Notes under the pieces: generated by a model
The model's input: only the letters and a program-made list of their open reading frames with translations
The model's database searches: none
What the model was told of the DNA's origin: nothing
Made by a program: the position numbers and the translations under genes
Assembly: GCA_019456145.1 (NCBI GenBank)
Contig: VRUL01000001.1
Coordinates: 62,001 to 126,000 of the forward strand
Reading direction: 5' to 3'
Length of the DNA stretch: 64,000 bases
From: Planctomycetota bacterium
GTDB lineage: Bacteria; Planctomycetota; Phycisphaerae; Sedimentisphaerales; Anaerobacaceae
In this document: in pieces, positions 8,353-16,225 of the stretch
Layout of the letters: every line of letters starts with the position of its first letter
Numbering within the stretch: the stretch's first letter is position 1

Positions 8353-9997
8353 TCAATTTTCAATTGTCAGGTATTGGTTTGTGGTTTTTGTTGGGTTCGG
8401 ACTATTTTTGTTGGCAGGCTGCGAACAGTTGCCCGCTGATGAAGAATTTTATCAAATCAAGATTCCACCTGAAAAACTGCGACAAATAGAGACCCTCGAA
8501 CTGGCCAAGGCTGAAGCTGATGTAAACGACCGCCCGGATGTAAATGAAGCCGAAGCGCCGCCGGAAGAGCTTGAGCTTACACTCGAGCAATGCCGGGCCT
8601 TGGCGATGGAGAATAATCTTGACCTTAAGGTGCAGCTTATCAGTCCTGCTATTGCCGCTGAACGGGTCAGTGAAGAAGAGGCCCGGTTTGAGGCGGCGTT
8701 TTTTTCCAATATCGGATATACCAAAACCGATACGCCCGTAGCAACAACCCTTGATATTGCTGGCTCAAAGGTAGATTATACATCCACGGACCTTGGCGTC
8801 CGGGTTCCTTTGCGAACAGGCGGAACTGTCACTTTTAACCTGGCTGACCGACGCACTAAAACGGACTCTATCTTCTCAATCTTTAATCCCGCCTACAATT
8901 CAGGCCTTTCGGCTTCGATTAGTCAACCACTGCTGCGAAACGCCGGCAACAGGATTAATACTTACGCCATTCGTATCGCCGAGTACGAGCGGCAGGTAAC
9001 AGACGCCCAAACGAAACTTGAAGTGATACGTGTTATTGCTGCTACGGACCGCGTTTACTGGCGGCTTTATGCAGCCAGAAAAGAACTTGATGTTCGGAAA
9101 AAACAATATGAGCTGGCTGAAATTCAACTTGGCCAGGCTCGGCGCTTTGTCAACTCCGGAGAGAGAGCACAAATAGAAATTATTCGAGCTGAAGCTGGTG
9201 TGGCACAACAGCTCGAGGCTATTATCATTGCCGAGAATAATTTGCGTGACCGAGAGCGCGGCCTTAAGCGGATACTTAACAAGAGGGGATTGGAAATGTT
9301 AACACCTACGGTTCTGATACCGGCTACTAAGCCGGACCCAATTCCTTATGATTTGGCAAAGCGGCCGCTGGTAGGCAAAGCCATTGAAAATCGTATGGAA
9401 ATGCTCGAGTTGGAGCTGAAAATTGCTGAGGATATCAGTACGATTGATTACACGCGCAACCAGGCACTTCCTTTGGTTACACTGGATTATACGTATAATA
9501 TTAGCGGCCTGGGGGGAGCGAGGGATGATTCGTTTGATTTGCTTTTCGATAAGAGGTTTGAGGACCATCGATTGGGACTGCAGCTATTGATACCGTTGGG
9601 AAATGAGGTCGCCAAGAGCCGTTTGCGTCAGGCGTTTTATCAGAGGAGGTTACGATTGGCCACTCGCGACCGTCGCAGGACACTTATAGAAAATGAGGTA
9701 CTGAACGCCGTTGACCAGCTTGAAGCGAACTGGCAGCGTATTTTGGCAAGCAGGCAAAATGCAATCCTGGCAGGACACCTCTTTGATGCCGAGAGGAGGC
9801 AGTTTGAACTCGACCTGCGGACATCCACGGACGTATTTGATGCGCAAACCAAGTTTGCCGATGCCCAGAGCGCCGAAATCCGGGCACTGGCTGAGTATCA
9901 AATAGCGCTCGTTGATTTGGGCTTTGCGACCGGCACTCTGCTTGGTGCTGCCAAGGTGCAATGGAAACCGATGGTGCCGAAAAGCGGTATAAAATAA
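8345..9997 (+). CDS. TolC-family outer-membrane efflux lipoprotein
   Basis: The outer-membrane channel of the efflux system. I start at the ATG at 8345, which overlaps the permease stop by 8 bp. This gives a lipoprotein signal peptide with the lipobox LLAGC about 20-24 residues in, so the mature protein is probably lipid-anchored like OprM. The body has two OEP repeats of alpha-hairpins: LTLEQCRALAMENNLDLK near the start, and a second repeat from about residue 290 with long Arg/Gln/Glu-rich helices. Total 550 aa, slightly longer than TolC because of an acidic N-terminal segment. The four genes 4939-9997 form a complete tripartite efflux machine. Confidence 0.9.
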   Translation: MNNQFSIVRYWFVVFVGFGLFLLAGCEQLPADEEFYQIKIPPEKLRQIETLELAKAEADVNDRPDVNEAEAPPEELELTLEQCRALAMENNLDLKVQLISPAIAAERVSEEEARFEAAFFSNIGYTKTDTPVATTLDIAGSKVDYTSTDLGVRVPLRTGGTVTFNLADRRTKTDSIFSIFNPAYNSGLSASISQPLLRNAGNRINTYAIRIAEYERQVTDAQTKLEVIRVIAATDRVYWRLYAARKELDVRKKQYELAEIQLGQARRFVNSGERAQIEIIRAEAGVAQQLEAIIIAENNLRDRERGLKRILNKRGLEMLTPTVLIPATKPDPIPYDLAKRPLVGKAIENRMEMLELELKIAEDISTIDYTRNQALPLVTLDYTYNISGLGGARDDSFDLLFDKRFEDHRLGLQLLIPLGNEVAKSRLRQAFYQRRLRLATRDRRRTLIENEVLNAVDQLEANWQRILASRQNAILAGHLFDAERRQFELDLRTSTDVFDAQTKFADAQSAEIRALAEYQIALVDLGFATGTLLGAAKVQWKPMVPKSGIK

Positions 9998-10063
9998 AAT
10001 GCCGGGCCTGTGCTGCTGTGGCATATGTCCCGGCAAAAAAGGGGAAACTTATCTGAGGATAAT

Positions 10064-11020
10064 ATGAATGATCAAGTTACTATGCTGTACGACCTGAGCT
10101 GGGGCTATAGAGCAGCTCGTGTATTACATGTTGCGAACGAGGTAGACATATTTACCGCGCTTTCAGACAACGAAATGACCTTGGAGGAGATATGCCAAAA
10201 ATGCCGCACCAAGCCCGATATGACCGAGAAACTATTAATAGCCTGTACCGCAATGGATTTAATTGAAAAGCAAGGCCCTCAATATAAAAATACCGAACTC
10301 TCAAATACATATCTTGTGCGAGGCCGGGAACTTTACCAGGGGAATATTATCGCTCATTCCAGTACAGTATGTAATTTCTGGAACAGCCTGGAGGATGAGG
10401 TCCGCGTAACAGCCCGCCCGGAGAATAAACAGGAGGATGATCATAGAAACTTCATCATGGGGATGCACAATATCACCGTTGCCGGGCGTGCCGATGTGTT
10501 CATAAACAACATTGACCTGGCGGGACGAAGAAAACTCTTAGACGTAGGCGGTGGTCCGGGGACGTATTCAATTGCTGCTTGCAGGCGTTATCCCCAACTG
10601 GAGGCCGTGGTTTTTGACCTTCCCGAAACTATCTCGATTGCCAAAGAAGTAATTGCCGCCGAAGGGATGCAGGATAGAGTGACCACCCAGGAGGGCAACT
10701 GGGATACAGACTCCTTTGGCGAAGGCAACGATATCGTGCTGCTCTCCAATATCCTTCATGGTACCGTCAGCAAAGCAGAGATGAAGCTTAAGAAAACGTA
10801 CGACTCGATGGCAGGCGGCGGGCTGATGGTGGTACAGGATTTTATACTGAATGATGATAAAACCGGCCCATTGATACCCGCGCTTTTCAATATAATGGTT
10901 GGCGCATATTCGAGTTGTGAATTGCTCTCAATAATAAAAGAAACAGGTTTTGTCCACGCTGCGGTTGTTGCCGGTTCGCAGGAAATCGGTTTCACCTGGA
11001 TTACCGCCGAAAAGCCGTAA
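10064..11020 (+). CDS. SAM-dependent O-methyltransferase, dimerisation-domain type (COMT-like)
   Basis: 318 residues from the ATG at 10064 (GAGG five bases upstream). The N-terminal winged-helix dimerisation domain (ALSDNEMTLEEICQKC, about residues 20-90) is followed by a Rossmann methyltransferase fold. Its SAM-binding loop is LLDVGGGPGTYSIA (about 160-173), and its substrate face carries the conserved NILHG near residue 230. This family (O-methyltransferase family 2) methylates small aromatic or polyketide-like hydroxyls, such as hydroxyneurosporene. It sits 66 bp after the efflux operon and may be co-transcribed, but a functional link is only inference. Confidence 0.82.
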   Translation: MNDQVTMLYDLSWGYRAARVLHVANEVDIFTALSDNEMTLEEICQKCRTKPDMTEKLLIACTAMDLIEKQGPQYKNTELSNTYLVRGRELYQGNIIAHSSTVCNFWNSLEDEVRVTARPENKQEDDHRNFIMGMHNITVAGRADVFINNIDLAGRRKLLDVGGGPGTYSIAACRRYPQLEAVVFDLPETISIAKEVIAAEGMQDRVTTQEGNWDTDSFGEGNDIVLLSNILHGTVSKAEMKLKKTYDSMAGGGLMVVQDFILNDDKTGPLIPALFNIMVGAYSSCELLSIIKETGFVHAAVVAGSQEIGFTWITAEKP

Positions 11021-11042
11021 TCGCGTGTCCTGACCCGAACAA

Positions 11043-11091
11043 ATCAAATTTGATATGAATGATTGACACAGACAATGTCTGCGGATTAAAA
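11043..11091 (+). promoter_or_regulatory. Promoter-like region with two palindromes before the YbaK gene
   Basis: TTGACA at 11063-11068 is 17 bases from TTAAAA (11086-11091), a fair sigma70 layout. The spacer contains the near-perfect palindrome CAGACA-A-TGTCTG (11069-11081). A perfect 12-bp palindrome ATCAAATTTGAT lies just upstream (11043-11054). These positions suit operator sites, but no regulator can be named. Confidence 0.45.
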
Positions 11092-11147
11092 TATCAATAT
11101 GTGAAATCGTTGTTTGGCGATTTTTGGTACTTTTTGGGAGGTCTAAG

Positions 11148-11612
11148 ATGCGAGTGATAAAATTTTTAGACAAGTCGGGAGTAAAATACAAGGTTACTAA
11201 ACACGAACCGGCGTTTACTGCCCAGCATATGGCTGCAGTGGAGCATGAACCGGGCAAGTACGTAGCCAAACCTGTGATTGTTAATGCCGACGGTAAGCAT
11301 GTCATGTGTGTTCTTCCAGCGTGTTACAAGATTGACCTTAAGGCTTTGAAAAATCAACTCAAGGCCAAGAAAGTCGAGCTGGCTGAGGAAAAGGAAATCG
11401 GCAGGATTTTCGACGATTGCGAGCTGGGAGCCGAGCCCCCCTTTGGCAACCTGTATGATCTGTCCACTATTATAGACAAGGCTTTAGAGAAGGATGACCA
11501 TATTACGTTTCAGGGCGGCTCTCACGAAAAAGCAATACGGATGAGTATGGACGACTACCGCAGGCTTGTTGAGCCAAAGGTACTTGAATTCAGCTACCAC
11601 GCAACCTCCTGA
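11148..11612 (+). CDS. YbaK/ProX-type aminoacyl-tRNA deacylase domain protein
   Basis: 154 residues from the ATG at 11148, which has GGGAGG about 6 bases upstream. It is a single YbaK/EbsC-type domain: the N-terminal segment VKYKVTKHEPAFTAQHMA resembles the family's substrate loop, and GAEPPFG and the C-terminal GGSHEKAIRMSMDDYRRL match the conserved glycine and 'DY..L' segments. Members hydrolyse mischarged tRNAs such as Cys- or Ala-tRNA(Pro), or bind as INS-like domains. The exact substrate is not deducible. It has its own likely promoter. Confidence 0.85.
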   Translation: MRVIKFLDKSGVKYKVTKHEPAFTAQHMAAVEHEPGKYVAKPVIVNADGKHVMCVLPACYKIDLKALKNQLKAKKVELAEEKEIGRIFDDCELGAEPPFGNLYDLSTIIDKALEKDDHITFQGGSHEKAIRMSMDDYRRLVEPKVLEFSYHATS

Positions 11613-11867
11613 TTAACACACAGTGGGGTCAAGAACGTTTTACATGCTGAGCGCACCGTGCCGCGTCGTGTCCTTGTCACAAGATGTCCCTTTAAACCGG
11701 AGCGGATAAAGCCTGCTGTCAAACGGTGGCCGAATCGCCGTTAGCCAAAGTGATTCAACATTTCTTTTCTTTAGCCGTGCATTATACTCTGAGATTTTAT
11801 GGAACTTCGGCCCTTGTTGATTGTATAACAAGGCAGAAGCGCTTAATTCTGAATCGGATTACGTTTA

Positions 11868-12413
11868 ATGACGCAGGAAACAGAGATTATACGTCAAGTA
11901 TTGGAAGGTGATATTGAATCTTTCAGGCTCTTACTTGCCAGATACGAAAAACCGGTCGTGCGAATGATAAGAAACATAACTTACGACAAAGAATCCTGCC
12001 AGGACATCGCCCAGGATGTGTTCCTGGTGGCTTATAAAAAGTTGGCGTCTTTTGACCCTGACCGCAGCAACTTTTCAACCTGGCTGTTTACCATTGCCAA
12101 AAACAAAAGCCTGAATGCATTGAAAAAGAAAAAACCACTTTTAATGAGTGAACTGCCCGAGAAGAGTAATCCGCATAATCCTTCAGATGATATGGTCGAA
12201 AAGGAATTTTTTGACCAATTGGAAACGAAACTGCAAGCCTTGCCGTCTAAACAGAGGCGAGCATTTATTTTAGCGGAATTTGAGGAATTATCATACGCCG
12301 AGATTGCACAAATCGAAGGCGTAAGGCTCGGAACCATAAAGTCAAGAATCAATAGGGCAAAAAAGAAGCTGCGAACGGCGCTTAAAGGTGTTTGGGAGAT
12401 ACCATATGAATAA
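11868..12413 (+). CDS. ECF (group 4) RNA polymerase sigma factor
   Basis: 181 residues with sigma region 2 (ESFRLLLARYEKPVVRM, then CQDIAQDVFLVAYKKL and the -10-recognition helix FSTWLFTIAKNKSLNALK) and region 4 (LPSKQRRAFILAEFEELSY, then the helix-turn-helix AEIAQIEGVRLGTIKSRI). It would direct RNA polymerase to a private promoter set. The preceding 255 bp (11613-11867) contain no gene and presumably its promoter. It overlaps the next small gene by 8 bp and is followed by a signal-peptidase-like gene, suggesting a membrane-coupled regulatory cassette. The ATG at 11868 lacks a strong ribosome site. Confidence 0.94.
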   Translation: MTQETEIIRQVLEGDIESFRLLLARYEKPVVRMIRNITYDKESCQDIAQDVFLVAYKKLASFDPDRSNFSTWLFTIAKNKSLNALKKKKPLLMSELPEKSNPHNPSDDMVEKEFFDQLETKLQALPSKQRRAFILAEFEELSYAEIAQIEGVRLGTIKSRINRAKKKLRTALKGVWEIPYE

Positions 12414-12657
12414 CAAAGATATCTATAACGCCTGGAAAGAACAAAAACATCAAGTCGAAACCTCCGAAGATTTCACAGATGAGGTGATGAATCAGATACG
12501 CCGATATGAGCAAAATAAACGGAAAAGTTTATTTGACGTACAGAGCTTGATTGAACTTATGTCCGCTCATACGTTGGCAAAAGCCGGTTTGATTTTGACA
12601 GGAGGTGTCGTCGGTTTTATTCGAGTTGTATTGATGTTTAGAATGGTTCTTGAATAA
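12406..12657 (+). CDS. Small single-pass membrane protein next to ECF sigma (candidate anti-sigma)
   Basis: 83 residues from the ATG at 12406 (GGGAGAT just upstream). The N-terminal 50 residues are charged and helical (YNAWKEQKHQVETSEDFTD, then a stretch rich in Arg, Gln and Lys). One hydrophobic segment (AKAGLILTGGVVGFIRVVLM) lies near the C-terminus. It overlaps the sigma gene, the classical arrangement for an anti-sigma factor. However, I see no HxxxCxxC zinc-anti-sigma motif, so that function is inference from context. Confidence 0.7.
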   Translation: MNNKDIYNAWKEQKHQVETSEDFTDEVMNQIRRYEQNKRKSLFDVQSLIELMSAHTLAKAGLILTGGVVGFIRVVLMFRMVLE

Positions 12658-12673
12658 TTAGAGGGGATTTGAA

Positions 12674-13603
12674 ATGACTCAAACAACAAATACTAAAAAC
12701 CAAAGACACATCTGGATTGCAGTCCTGCTTTCACTGATAATGCCCGGATTGGGACAGATATACTGCGGAAAGCTTGCCAGGGGTCTTGTATTTACTTTTC
12801 TAAATTTCCTGCCTTTGCCTGTCACGATAGGTCTGTTTGCAATGAGTACCTCTTCGCTGCTGATGCCGGCGGTAATTGCCATGATTTTGCTGGCAGGGCT
12901 GATACAGTTGACAGCAATAATCGACTCGGCCTTCCTTGCACATAATGCAAAAGAGTATGTGTTGAAAGATTACAATAAGCCGGTTGTGTATGTGCTTTTG
13001 CTTGTTCTTATCACAACAGGCTCCGTCGGCAGTGCTTTTTATCTCAGGGAACAGTTGCTCGAGGCGTTTAGGGTTCCGACAGCCTCTAATTATCCGACGA
13101 TTCTGCCCGGCGACAGGTTTATAGCAAATAAGATCGCGTACAAATCCACTGATCCGAAAAGAGGTGACCTGATAGTCTTTGTTAATCCCGAGGACAGGCG
13201 GATTAACTATATTAACAGGGTCATTGCTGTTGCCGGCGAGACGGTGGAAATCAAAAATAGTGAACTCTATGTAAATGACCAAAAACTTCAGCGGCAAAAA
13301 CTCCCTCAGTCCACATTAGATGACATAAGAATCCAAGTTAGAGACAAGCCTTTGGAGGGAGATGTTTACGAGGAGACTAATGGCGATGCCAAGTACAAAA
13401 TCTTCTTAGCCGGTCACAGACCGCCTGGCTATTTCGCAAAGATGACAGTACCCAAACATCACTGTTTTGTCTTAGGGGATAATCGCAATCATTCCAAGGA
13501 CAGCAGGTATTTCGGCCCTGTTCTATTAGCGACGGTTAAAGGCAGGGCTGATTACCTCTACTTCCCTGCTAAGGACTGGTCACGCTTCGGAAAAATAAGG
13601 TAA
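12674..13603 (+). CDS. Signal peptidase I-like (S26) protein with extra membrane segments; catalytic Lys replaced
   Basis: 309 residues. The first about 125 contain several hydrophobic segments (an N-terminal LIMPGLGQIYCGK stretch plus three helices) ahead of an S26 domain. The catalytic Ser is present in ASNYPTILPGD (Ser138; the usual Met of SMxPT is Asn). Box C (KRGDLIVF) and box E (GDNRNHSKDSRYFGPV) are good. Box D reads NYINRVIAVAGE, where the usual general-base Lys of YIKRVIG is Asn181. It may be inactive, use another base, or have a special substrate. It follows the ECF sigma/membrane protein pair by 16 bp (site GAGGGG), so it probably belongs to that operon. Confidence 0.85.
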   Translation: MTQTTNTKNQRHIWIAVLLSLIMPGLGQIYCGKLARGLVFTFLNFLPLPVTIGLFAMSTSSLLMPAVIAMILLAGLIQLTAIIDSAFLAHNAKEYVLKDYNKPVVYVLLLVLITTGSVGSAFYLREQLLEAFRVPTASNYPTILPGDRFIANKIAYKSTDPKRGDLIVFVNPEDRRINYINRVIAVAGETVEIKNSELYVNDQKLQRQKLPQSTLDDIRIQVRDKPLEGDVYEETNGDAKYKIFLAGHRPPGYFAKMTVPKHHCFVLGDNRNHSKDSRYFGPVLLATVKGRADYLYFPAKDWSRFGKIR

Positions 13604-13605
13604 TT

Positions 13606-14694
13606 TTAGCCGATTTCGTCGTCGATCCAGCCGAGAAGTTCTTTGAGGTCTTCGAGGGTAATATCGCCCATGTGAGCGATGCGGAAGGTCTCTTCTTTTA
13701 GCTTGCCATAGCCATTTCCGAAAATGGTATTGTGCTTTTGCTGTATTGCATTAATAGTTTCAGCTACGTTGATGCCGCGGGTATTTTTGACCGTTGTCAG
13801 GGTATTAGAGGCATACTTTTCGTCACAGAATAAGGCAAATTTCTCTTTGGCCCAGGCCCTTACAAATTCCGCCATTTGTTTATGCCGATTCCAGACGTTC
13901 TCCATGCCCTCGTCGAGCAGCTTTTTGCACTGGTAATTCAGGGCCATAATATGGGGGATATTCGGTGTGGTTAGTGTTTGGTTTTTTTGGGCCGACTTTG
14001 CAAAGAGCTGAAAGTCGAAGTAATAACCTCGGCCGGGAACATCTTTGCTTTTTTCCAGCGCCCTGTTGCTTACCGCAGCTACAGCCAGTCCGGGCGGAAT
14101 CGCAAACGCCTTCTGCACCGATGCAAATGTTACGTCCCAGCCGAGCTGGTCGAAATGCAGAGGCAGCCCGGCCATCGCACTGACCGCATCGACAAAGACC
14201 AAAACATCGGGGTATTTCTGCTTCATCATTTCACTTACTTCATAGAGTGGATTCACCAGGCCGGTGCTCGTCTCGTTGTACACAAGAGTAACAGCAGCGT
14301 ATTTGCCGGTGGCGAGTTTTTCATCTATCATTTCAGGCAGAACAGGCTTGCCCCAATCGACCTTTAGCTCATCAACGTTTCTACCACAACTCTTAGCTAC
14401 GGTTGCCCATTTATCGCTGAAGGCACCACAACAGGTGCACAAGACAGTCTCGTCGAATCCAACGCAATTGCGAATAGCCGCTTCCCAAATTCCGGAGGCT
14501 GAGGACGTAGACAAAAAGACATTCTGGTCAGTGAATATAATTTTTTTGAGCATATCAACCGTCTCGCCGTGAAGCTGCACGTATTCTTTACCTCGATGTC
14601 CCAGTGTCGGCCGTGCAAGCTGCTGCAGTACATCTTCATTGACCTTTACCGGGCCGGGGATGAATAACCTTGGCGGGTTTTTCCAGTCTACCAT
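13606..14694 (-). CDS. Class V aminotransferase (serine-pyruvate/alanine-glyoxylate type)
   Basis: 362 residues with AGGAGG five bases before the ATG at 14694. PLP enzyme of fold type I, class V. The Schiff-base Lys is in FASVQKAFAIPPG, and the cofactor Asp is in VLVFVDAVSAMAG. The N-terminus RLFIPGPVKVNEDVLQQ and the substrate loop GHRGKEYV are typical of the SPT/AGT family. It may transaminate serine, alanine or phosphoserine-derived keto acids. It lies 18 bp after a DUF1015 gene on the same strand, a pairing I associate with serine metabolism in anaerobes. It converges tightly on the signal-peptidase-like gene (2 bp between stops). Confidence 0.88.
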   Translation of the reverse strand: MVDWKNPPRLFIPGPVKVNEDVLQQLARPTLGHRGKEYVQLHGETVDMLKKIIFTDQNVFLSTSSASGIWEAAIRNCVGFDETVLCTCCGAFSDKWATVAKSCGRNVDELKVDWGKPVLPEMIDEKLATGKYAAVTLVYNETSTGLVNPLYEVSEMMKQKYPDVLVFVDAVSAMAGLPLHFDQLGWDVTFASVQKAFAIPPGLAVAAVSNRALEKSKDVPGRGYYFDFQLFAKSAQKNQTLTTPNIPHIMALNYQCKKLLDEGMENVWNRHKQMAEFVRAWAKEKFALFCDEKYASNTLTTVKNTRGINVAETINAIQQKHNTIFGNGYGKLKEETFRIAHMGDITLEDLKELLGWIDDEIG

Positions 14695-14712
14695 GTCGCC
14701 TCCTGTAAAAAG

Positions 14713-16023
14713 TTACAATTTGTTAATTGTCAAACCCGTGTACACTTTTGGATAAAAGTAAGTCGACTTTTGCGGCATTTTTTCGCCGGCATCCGTAACC
14801 ATCTTTAGCTGTTGTATTTTTGGCGGTTTGACCAAAAATGCCACTTGTTTCCGGCCGGTATCGACCTTGGCGATTGACTCATCAACGGCGCTGCCGCTAT
14901 CTTTGATGTATTCGACATTGCCGCCGCGAGCCAGTTCCTTCTCGCCGATTCCCAATAGTTTTTCAAGTACTAATTTATGCAACACAGAAACGTTGAGCGA
15001 CTTCCAGGCATCGCTCATGCCCGAAGCAACTGAATCCATCGCTTGCTTTTCCTTCAAGACCGCTATGTAGAAGGCATTGTTTCGGCCATAAATCCCTAAA
15101 GCATTTTTATCTCTGTCTACCTCGACCTCCATTTGTGCCAACATCTTTTGTTTTGCCTCTATTTTGGCCCCAGATGAGTCAAACTGGAACTCGGTAATTT
15201 CAAAGTCCTCTTTGAGAGCACTAAGGAGTTTTTCAAACTGGAAGTTTTCGAGGTTACCAACAAGGCGGTGGGTAGCTAAAATAGTCAGCCCCTCGTTGCG
15301 TGTATTAACAAAAGCGGTCATCTGATAACCGGCTGCCGGATTGTCCGTTTCTTTGTAGTAATTCAAAGCCGTCTCATAGCGATGATGGCCGTCCGCTATG
15401 ATACAGTCCTTATCGACCATCATCCGGGTAATGGCCTCGATACTGTCCTTTGTGGTTATAGCAAACAAACGGTGACGAACATTCTGTTCATCGGTGTAAT
15501 CAATGAGAGGCTGTTGTGTGACGGCACGTTCAACAATTTGGTCTGCGATTTTCTGCTGGTCTTCATAAAGCATAAAAACCAGCCCGAACTTGGCCACAGT
15601 TGCTCTTTTGAGATTGAGCCGGTCGATCTTCGGTCCGTCGAGTGTTTCCTCGTGAGGTCTTACAGTCTTACCGAATTCTTCAAGCCTGGCCAGGGCAATG
15701 AAGCTGCTTCGCTGGAAATGGTTGCCGGCCACCTCAAAATCCTGGACATACGCGTAGATTGTTTCTGCCGAATCCTGTTTAAGGACGCCTTTCTCTATCC
15801 ACCTTTTGAGGTAGTCGGCGGCCCTTGTGTATTGATTATTGTCCTCATCGTCAACAGAGGTGGTTTTACCTTTGATTATACGAACGATATTATACTTGCT
15901 TCTCTCGTAAAGCTGCTCCTGCTGTGTGGGGCTGATCACATCATACGGGGGAGAAATACAACTACCCGCGTCGCCAACCACCCCGGGGTCAAACCTAAAT
16001 GCTCTGAACGGCTTAATTTCCAT
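14713..16023 (-). CDS. DUF1015 family protein
   Basis: 436 residues, full length for DUF1015. It begins with the family opening IKPFRAFRFDP and has SPPYDVIS near residue 25 and the central motif IADGHHRYETAL. The last resembles nucleotide-binding DGxHR loops of ParB/sulfiredoxin-fold proteins; I note this by eye only. The function is not established by sequence. The gene pairs with the aminotransferase downstream (18 bp), suggesting a joint role in serine or amino-acid metabolism. No strong ribosome site precedes the ATG. The 200 bp between it and nfnB (16024-16225) hold no gene. Confidence 0.85.
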   Translation of the reverse strand: MEIKPFRAFRFDPGVVGDAGSCISPPYDVISPTQQEQLYERSKYNIVRIIKGKTTSVDDEDNNQYTRAADYLKRWIEKGVLKQDSAETIYAYVQDFEVAGNHFQRSSFIALARLEEFGKTVRPHEETLDGPKIDRLNLKRATVAKFGLVFMLYEDQQKIADQIVERAVTQQPLIDYTDEQNVRHRLFAITTKDSIEAITRMMVDKDCIIADGHHRYETALNYYKETDNPAAGYQMTAFVNTRNEGLTILATHRLVGNLENFQFEKLLSALKEDFEITEFQFDSSGAKIEAKQKMLAQMEVEVDRDKNALGIYGRNNAFYIAVLKEKQAMDSVASGMSDAWKSLNVSVLHKLVLEKLLGIGEKELARGGNVEYIKDSGSAVDESIAKVDTGRKQVAFLVKPPKIQQLKMVTDAGEKMPQKSTYFYPKVYTGLTINKL

Positions 16024-16225
16024 ATTCGTATCTCATGTCTCGTACTCGATACTCCTTGTTCGGTATCCGACATTCCTTTCAATTCGTCTATAATGCTACA
16101 GCATGGCTCGCGCCATAATTCTAAAAGATTTCAGAACCAAGTAAGTTACTAAAGAAGGAGGAAATTGTCAAATCTGAAGACGGCTTGTTTTTCTCCAATG
16201 GCACGGAGCAACAAACATCCGGCAG

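Noticed and set aside
10005-10040. TGCCGGG/CCCGGCA stem after the TolC-like gene as a terminator
   Set aside because: It is followed by A6 rather than a T-run on the plus strand, so it is not a Rho-independent terminator for that operon.
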